DNA of 64,000 nucleotides from Angiostrongylus vasorum. Taxonomy: Eukaryota > Nematoda > Chromadorea > Rhabditida > Metastrongylidae. Positions 52,701 through 61,600 of the stretch are shown one piece after another. The stretch covers positions 1 through 64,000 of the forward strand of contig JADANN010000057.1 in the NCBI GenBank assembly GCA_018806985.1. Direction: 5' to 3'. The notes under the pieces were generated by a model. It did no database searches. It was not told where the DNA came from and saw only the letters and a program-made list of their open reading frames with translations. Every line of letters begins with the position of its first letter. Position 1 is the stretch's first letter. The position numbers and the translations under genes are program-made.

Positions 52701-55700
52701 GATGTCCGTGAACGCTTATTTCATCTAGCAATGATAAAGTTTAAAGCTAAGATAACGTCAAAGTGAGACAAATTGACGCTTTCTATCTTCATAAAACACG
52801 ATGAGCTACGTAACAGTAGCACCATAACGTATCGCCTTCAGCAATTTTCGAAAGACTGATTGCTTTCATGATTATCGTTCCTTAGATCAACTCCTGAGCA
52901 TAACTCAAGGAAGGTTTTTGTGTTTTGCGTAGAAATATCAAATAGATTGAAAAACAATCAGATCATGCATAGATCCACATTCGTGTTGAGCAAGCTTTTG
53001 TTGAATTCCTCTCGTCTAAATATCATTCTGACAGCAAAGATGTGAAAAGCTGATAGGTTATCCGATGTTCAGCTCTTACACTTGTTGACACCGGGTGATG
53101 CACAGATCGTCGCTAATGAGGCAGCAAGGGCTTTGAAACGAGAAACCTTTCAAATGGCATATCCATTTTTGTCTCAGAAAATTGAGACTGAGCATTGTAA
53201 ATAAGGGTAGAATTGAACCGAATATACTGTAACAGTAGACAAAAAACCTATTAAATATTAAAATTCTCCATAACTGTAAACACTCCAGTTTATATAGAGT
53301 GATAAATAACTGGATTGGTCGACTATGAGCATAATAAAGAATTATAGTTATGATTCTTCTGAAAGTAGAATCACCATGATAAGGACACTGAACCTCTCAC
53401 TTCGATGAACTTTTCGCGTGCATAAGTTTCAAGCAGAGCTCTTCTCCCATGAATAGGACAATGAGGATTGAAGTGAGGATAGAGCCCACTCCAGCTGTGA
53501 ATACGTTGACGATGTGGTGGACCACCATTTTGGTCACAGAGTACCAAAGATGTATGTCTATTCAACCTGAAAAATACGGCGCAATTTCATGGAGGAAACA
53601 AAAATTTGCAAGATTTGCCGCTGTTTTCGGCTTTTTTTAAGCCAAAAGACAATTAGGAAGAACGAAGAAAAAACAGTTCTTATGAAAATGGTGTAAATTT
53701 CAAAAACAAACCGTTTATTGGTTAGATCTGCATAGTCGTTAGATTGGAATGGTGATGGGTGACGAGCAACAACAAGGTGCTTTTCCAGTGGAAGAAGTCC
53801 TTCTTCGTCAGACCGCTGTAACCATTTTCCTATTACTTTCACGGCAGAATAATTTTGCAAATTAATAATGCCTTCAACGGGAAATAATAGGTAGGAATTA
53901 AAAAGATAATTTGTTGCTAACTACAGTAACAATTGCAGGCGATAGTTTCCACAACATATTAAAATGTTTAAGTGTTTGTTACCTATAAGCAGGTTAAATC
54001 TAGCAACCACATACATTATCGCCGTCCGGTACTGGAACCATCTGCTTCGGCAAACAAGTGCAGTCGGCCCCTTGTCTACCACTTAGAAACGCCGGCGAAG
54101 TCGACCTGGCCAACAACAGTTCAAGTTCTTTTTTCCTCTCATCTTCTTCCTCTTGGGCTTTTTTCTTCGCGTCTTCCTCCTAAACACTAGCTTGCATCCA
54201 GATAGGTTTACTTGCACAAGCCGCAAATGTTGACATTATTATTGCCAGTTAGTTTATTGGCTGCGTTTCTTTTCGTAATGATAAAGCTGAGTTAAGGTGT
54301 TCTCAGTTGTTCATACCAGACGGTTACACTCCCATATAACTGTGGAAAAAGCTTCTCTCTTTTCTGAGCCCACCAGTGGCACAGTTACTATTATTTCATG
54401 ACAGGATTCATCTTCAAGTCACACCCTGATTTTAATAGACGTATAAAGAAGACAATGTGCATTGAACACGAGCATACGGTGGAAATGTGGAGTCACTTCA
54501 ACTTTAAACCACGAACCCACTCTAACCATACTGAGCTCAATTATTTGGGATTAAAATAATGAAAACCCACAGAGCTTCGACAACAAGGTAGAAGTTTAGT
54601 TATTGCATAATGACAAAATAATGCTTATCTGTAGCCGGCGAAACGTACTAATCCTTCTATAAAGTTCTAAACTCATCAGGTAGTCATAGAAAAACTTTCG
54701 GAATTTATCAGAAGACCGCCATCGTCCTTTATTTGCAAAGAATTTGTCATATTGTTAACAACTGCATTCTATAAAGAAGCCATTCTTAGTCCAAAGGTTT
54801 AATGAGAAACAGTGACTATGCCACGACTGAAAGCCGTTCGCAATTTTTCTGAACAAAAGCTTTCATAATTTGATAATGTAATCTACAAACAAGCATACCT
54901 GCTGTCGCTTTTCTTCTTCCTTACTTTCTTGAAATCCTTCCACTAAGATCGCAACTAGTAAGTTGAAGAGCACATAGTTGCCAAACGTCATGAGAGCAAC
55001 AAAGTACAGCGCAGCCCATGGATTCGTCTGTGCCATTCCATTGAATAACACCATATTCCAGTCTTCTTGAGTTAAGATCTACACAAAAATCATGAATCTC
55101 ATTTAAGTAAAAGAAACTAATGCAAAAACAACTACTGTGAAATAAGAAAGTCTCAATAAAATAACCAACATCCATATATGTTGGTGAGATTTTGAGGATT
55201 ACAGTGCAGTCTACAATAACCTACTACTATCACATAAACGGCTACAATGGACAAAATCCCAAGACGACAAAAACACTCAAGTCAAAAAAGCAAGTATCAG
55301 TATTTGTTAAAAATGGCTGTACAATAATGGGCCACTTAAAGTGATCCCACCTGGAATACCGTAAGTGTTGCACGAGGGAATGTGTCAAAGTTCATGCGAT
55401 CACATGTGCATTCATTGTTGGATATCTGTTGGCAAGTACATTGCTCGTTGGTTTTGTTGTGATTACAGAATTTGTAACCAAAAAAATCCATTCCTAGGTA
55501 ACTGAAAACACAACCACAATGACCACGATATTAAATTCCAGGAAATCCTCAGCTAAACGTGTTGCGCGGCAATTAGTTGAATGCTGGAAACCGTTTAACA
55601 ATGTCCTTAGTGATTAACAACACTCGCATGCAATTTCAGATTACAAACTCTATCATGCAGTAGTTCTGCGACACGGCAATCATCACAGCGCAGAGAAGAG

Positions 55701-58605
55701 GAAAGAAGTAGAATAAATCAACAAATGATACGAACGGAAGCAAATTTTATTCTACAGGACCTTCCGTATTTTGAGGAGATTTTGCAACAACTAGTCGATA
55801 CGAATGGGTTTTTTTTGCTACCCATTCACCTGTTTTTTATCACTTGTAATACATTGAAGAGTATGAGGTAAACCAAATTAATGTACATATACCTTCGAAT
55901 TACTGAATTCTTCGACACAATACTCTTGACACATATGATTCATCTGGGAAATTTATAGATTCTAGTTTTCGTCAAAATTTTAATCACTTACTTGAAAGAC
56001 CGTGATAAGCGCCCATAGAAGAGTGTCAAAATTTTTTCGCTCACACTTCTTCGATGGACCACTGAGAAGACGCTCTTCCACCTTGCAGAACTTGCACCCG
56101 AATAAGTTCATGCCAAGGATACTGTAAGGGTTAATTGAGGAACGGACTAATAGGATCACTAGATAAAGACGGGTTTAATATTCATTCGCTGAATGGTAAT
56201 ATAGGGAATGAGTTATGAGAAAGGGAGAGAGAGAGAGAGAGTGGGCGGGAAGAGAGAGAGGGAGATGGGGTGGGAGAAAAAAAGAGAAGCAGAAAGTATT
56301 CAGATTGCGTAGAAAAATCCAAACATAAAAAGTCTGGTTGAACGAAAAAAAATGAAATGGAGAGATCCAAACAAACATTTTCGTTTCCAAACTAAATAAA
56401 TCAACACACACCTGAAAATGAAGATAAAGAGCACCAGTAATCCGAAAAAGACTGTAACATTATCCATTGTACGCAACATCACAACCAACTGATACCGAAG
56501 CGCTGGCATAAAACGAACAAGTTTTAGGATTCTAAGAAGGCGAAATGTTCGCAGCACTGACAGTCCACCTTTTCCTTCTTGAAACAGCTCTAGTACACTG
56601 AAAACAGTTCTCTCAAATTGATTCCAAAGATGATAGGATCGAAATGATCATGGAAATCATTCCATAAAAAGTATTTATATTCTAAAAAATACCTAAGCGC
56701 CACTATTCCACCGTCGAAAAGGTTAAATCCATCAGACAAATAGCCGAACAAACCATCAGCAAGAACCTTCAGAAGCATTTCGAATGCAAATAGACCCGTG
56801 AAAAAAAGATTGGAGTACTCCAGAACGATGGTCAGAATTTCGGGCTGTAACAAGAATGTAGGAACACCGCCGCTTTTTTACCGAATATATAGTACGGGCG
56901 ATGTTCAGTAGTGCAAACACTGCCTTGCAAAATATTGAAAATGTCATCAAATCATGAGAAACCTCATGCAGGCCATATTTTCCACATTCTGTCCTAATGA
57001 GTTTGCGCTAGATTTGCCGCCGAAAGAAGGCAGTATACAAATATTTGAAAGCAAAAACAATGAAACATTGCACGGAATAAATGCTGAAAACGAACAGTAA
57101 TGACTGATGAGTGAGTGCTTCAAGAGTTAACGAATGGTTTGGCACATGGCGACAATTTTTTTGAAGTTCCTTGAAATTTTGTCTTAGTGAGGGAATTTAA
57201 GAACAACCTGTTGGTGATACTCAACTCCCATGCTCAGAGTGTTCACGAGAATTGCGACAAGAATGCCTCGAGTAAAATGGTCGCACACTACAAAGCGGCG
57301 GATTTTCTCACGAAACAATTGCCACCTAGACGGTGTCGACTGTTGCTTCTTAAGGACCTAGAAAATTTCATTTCGTAAAGTAGTGTGACTAATGCTGCGA
57401 ATAATCATAATCGTCACAATCATATCATCATATCAAAAACCATTATTGAATGTTTCATATTACATGCTGGTTAAAATATTTGAAGTTGATACATAAATCC
57501 ATCACTTATACGTCCAATGCCAACACACAGAACTAACTACTAACGGTTACTGAGTTAATTATTATTAATCTATGATTTGAGCAATAATTATTCAATGCGA
57601 TCAAGTCGATGAGCTACCGAAATTTTCAACGAATCTAGAAGGCTTTTACAGTACCTTGCAGTCATCTGTGTCGGACCACTCTTCTTCAGTTGTTACCGCT
57701 TCATCATTTGTCAATTTGCATCCCGGAAGACCTAAACTTGGAACAAAAAACTGCATGGTCTGCTCATCAACTCCGCAACAAATGAACTATTTAAAGTGTG
57801 CCTGCTGCACTGCCGTTTCCCATTTTATCCTGCTCTTCACCAATTGTAACTCTGCGTGAACGCTTTCTTCTCGTAACCGAATCTTTTGCCTCCAGATCTG
57901 AGCAGTGACAGAAAAAAATTTTTTCTATGTGTGAACCTAGAGACAACAATATGACCAATTTCTGTATCGAAAGTAGTCGACAATCGCTGAGTCTGTGATT
58001 TTTTTAAATATGGTTCATCTCAGAGTGACCTTTATTAATTTGAACTGAAAGGTTTAGAATTTCCGTTAGTTGTCAACAAGACAAAACTTTCCATGTTCTT
58101 CCACAATATATCTTCGATTTCCTGAAGCGCATGAACAATGAGTGCTTATTACGTTAAGATCTTTTAATAATATTCGTCATATTAAATGGTTCAATACGAC
58201 TTCCCGAAATGTATTCAAAGCAATTGTCTTGGTCCTCAATCTTTTCAAAGTGCATGATTAAGACTTGACTAAGCACAAAATAAAGGTTTGCACAGCAGAA
58301 AAACGCCCAATATACACATAAAGGATAAAGGATAAAGCTCTCGACGTTGATCAAGCCTTGAGGGATGCCCCTTGCATTCGACTTCATTAAGTTTCGTTGG
58401 AGGTGATTGAATGCATATCTGGCCTTTGCAATGACTCGCGGTGGCCTACCAATGGAGCCAGCCAGTGCTGCTATCCTCCCAGACTAGTTGGTACCACTTT
58501 GGCCACCCCGGAAAGATGGAAGGCTTGGTGGGCCATGGGCGTGGGGATCGATTCCACGTGTGTGTCGCAGTGGCGCCTCTAAGCACTACACCACTCGAGG
58601 CCTAA

Positions 58606-58638
<33 letters not shown>

Positions 58639-61600
58639 CATATGTATGCATATATTGAAAGAGCGCGTGTGGCGCAGTGGTCGGAGGCACCTGCAACACA
58701 AATGTAGAATCGATCCCCCACACCCATGCCCACCAAGTCTTCCATTCCTCCGGTGCCGGCAAGTTGGTACCAGCCTTGTCTGGGAGGATGGCACCACTGG
58801 CTTTACACATCGTAGGCCACCTCGAGTGATTGTAGTGGCCAGATATGCATTCAGTTATCTCCAAACGGTGCTTAATGAAGTCGAATGCATGGTGCATCCC
58901 TCAGCGATTGATCAACGCCGAGAGCTTTATCCTTCATCCTCGACATATTCGACATATTTATTTATTTATTTACAATTAGACAAAAGAAGGTTCCTCTCGA
59001 GAAATTGTGAACAATTTTCACAGTAAATATGTGTTGCATACATTGTTAATACAAATTTAAACTCTCACCCTTGCTTCACTGCTTGTTATACAATTCCTTT
59101 ATCCACCCAGATTTTGGGTCGATGATGATTTCAAATAATTCGCAACGTTTTTCTTCATTAATGCAAATTTTCATATGAGGTGACGGAAGCGATCCGAAAT
59201 GTTGGTAAGGAAAAAATTTCCGAATAAACAATCACACATGTGCAACGTAAAGTTTCGCATTGGAGATGTGAGTCTTCAGGGTGAGCAAGAGGGGGACGGA
59301 TGTTGATAGTTGATCACGACCATCCGGAGTTAATAGCCGCAACTGCCGTATCAGCAAATATTTGAGGACTGTTAGAGGAGTCCGACATTCACGACCTTAT
59401 CATTTACCATTTCCAAGACATTGAAATGTGGAAAAGCTCGATGTGCATGAAACGATATCGTCGTTGCGAAAGCTGCTCTTCGCTTTATCGGTAGGAAAAC
59501 AAGGCACCGTTATATCAAGTGAGAAACGGATCCCAAACATCAACAAACAATGTTTAGCTGGATGATGGGTCAAGATGAAGCTCTTAAGCATCTTCTACAG
59601 CCTCATTTGCACCAAGAAGTGATGATTTAGTTACTATGATGAATTTTCCGCTCTCACCAGAGAGAATCATCCAATAAAAGATTTTCAAGTTTGACGAAAA
59701 TACCTTATCAGAAAAGCGATCTAATGAAGCAGTTGACGTCATGAAAACTTCGGCGTATGTACTCAGATTTAGATAACAGAATGGGTCCAATCCTCTTGCA
59801 CGACAACACTCGATGACACCTTGTACAACAAACGAGGCAGGAGTTCAACAAGGTGGGTCACGAAAGCATCATGCATCATTCTTGTCGGACTCCCTAACCA
59901 ATTATCGTCTTTTTTTAGGCATCATAATAGTTAATAGTTAGAAAAAGCACTAACAATGCAGGAGATATGAAAGGTGGATTCAAAAGTTGCGTCTGTTCCA
60001 GAATTTCGGAATTCTAAACCCCCGAAGGAATCGGCTTGCATCTTGTTGGCCGAAATGTGAAGATAGTAATAGGAATGGGCCTTATTCTGCTTATTAAAAA
60101 ATATGTATGTTCGGGAATATATTATTCCAAAACTGCCATTCTAATTCTTTAAATTATATGTACGCAAACGCAACAACAAGCTTAAGACTATTTGTAAATG
60201 GACTGTGAATATTGTCATTGTCACCTTCTTCTTCATCCGTACGCTCTTCGATTCTTGAAAGCGTGGCCAAGTCATCGAGTTTCGACTTCCGTCTTATCTT
60301 CTTTTCTGTGTTTTTTCTTTTTCACGTCGCTCTTCCATGTACGCGTTGAGCTTCTGAAATAATTAAGATGGTAACTGCAAAATAGCGAATATGCTATTGG
60401 TTTCAAACAAATTTATTTCAAAATCCACAATTGTCCTCCAGTTTTCACAATTGAAAATTTCAACAGTCAAGAATACGGGCCAGAAAATATGTAGTCCCAA
60501 ATTTCTAGTGGTGGAAAATGCACAGTTTTTTTGACGACACAAGGAAGAATATGCAAGTAAACTATCAGTGGCTAATCAATGCGGACCCTTTTCACAGTGC
60601 GCTTCGTCCTTCTGAATGTGTGGCCGATGATACGCACGATGGCCTTGTAGACTGTGTCACCGTCTTCTTTGGAAAAAGTGCCGGCAATGTCGCTTCCGTT
60701 TGCAGCTGCAAAGAAAAAGTACGTGAGAAGGATGAAGAAGAGCGAACATACTGTATCGGATGTTGAAACTTTACAGACGCACAAAGTGAATCTCTACTCT
60801 GCAAACGTTTCCGTTCTTGAAGCATTCGTTCCGTTTCTCTCCTTTTAGTCTCGGCAAACTGCGTCGCAATGACAACCAAACACAAATTTATCATGAAGAA
60901 AGCACCTATCTGAAAACGCATTTGAATAAAAAATGAAATCCGCTCAAGAGCCGTCTGATCAAAAATAGAAGTGAGATCCAACTTTATCTGAAATCAATTG
61001 TCAGTATGAGAAGCAGAACAGCAAAATGCATTCAAAAATTTCCCATATGATGAAGAACAACACGTGTGAATTTTTCGTTTGCACGAGTTGAATTCATCAA
61101 CGTTCTTACAGTTTGACTTGTGCACTTTATTTAACAGGTCTTCGACAAGCGAACACTTATCGCTCAGTTAATTTTTACCTCATTTGATTTTTTTCGACAA
61201 ATCATTTATTGCCCATTGCTTCCTCTTCAGACTCTACTAACATGGGAAGAAACCTCAACGTGTGCAAAAAGTGGGAATAATCCGGAAAATTCTATAAAGG
61301 AACTCACAACTATAAGGAGAACAAAATAAATCCAATTCCAGAATGAGTGGGCATCCTGGACATAGTACATAATATCTGTCCAACCTTCCAGCGATATAAC
61401 CTTAAAAATATCAGCCATTGGAATGTTGAAAGAAACAGGAGCCGCCAAAGCAAGCGGAAAGAGCAGAAAAACATTTTTCCCACTTTTTCTACCAAAACTC
61501 ATTTCTTCTTCTTACATACGAACGAATAACAGATAAAAAACTAATAAAGAGATCGATATTGACCACCTCTGATGGATGCCCACGCATTCAACTTTATGAG

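Noticed and set aside
55893..55943. A 51-bp putative microexon (17 codons with a Cys pair) between the two turret exons, with plausible acceptor and donor.
   Set aside because: Including it in phase would insert 17 residues directly before the pore sequence ILTQEDW, which is very unlikely to be tolerated. No homologous insertion is known to me.
58662..58735. Candidate functional tRNA gene from the A-box/B-box-like motifs.
   Set aside because: No cloverleaf with a paired acceptor stem could be drawn, and the same head occurs in many dispersed copies, so it is a SINE head.
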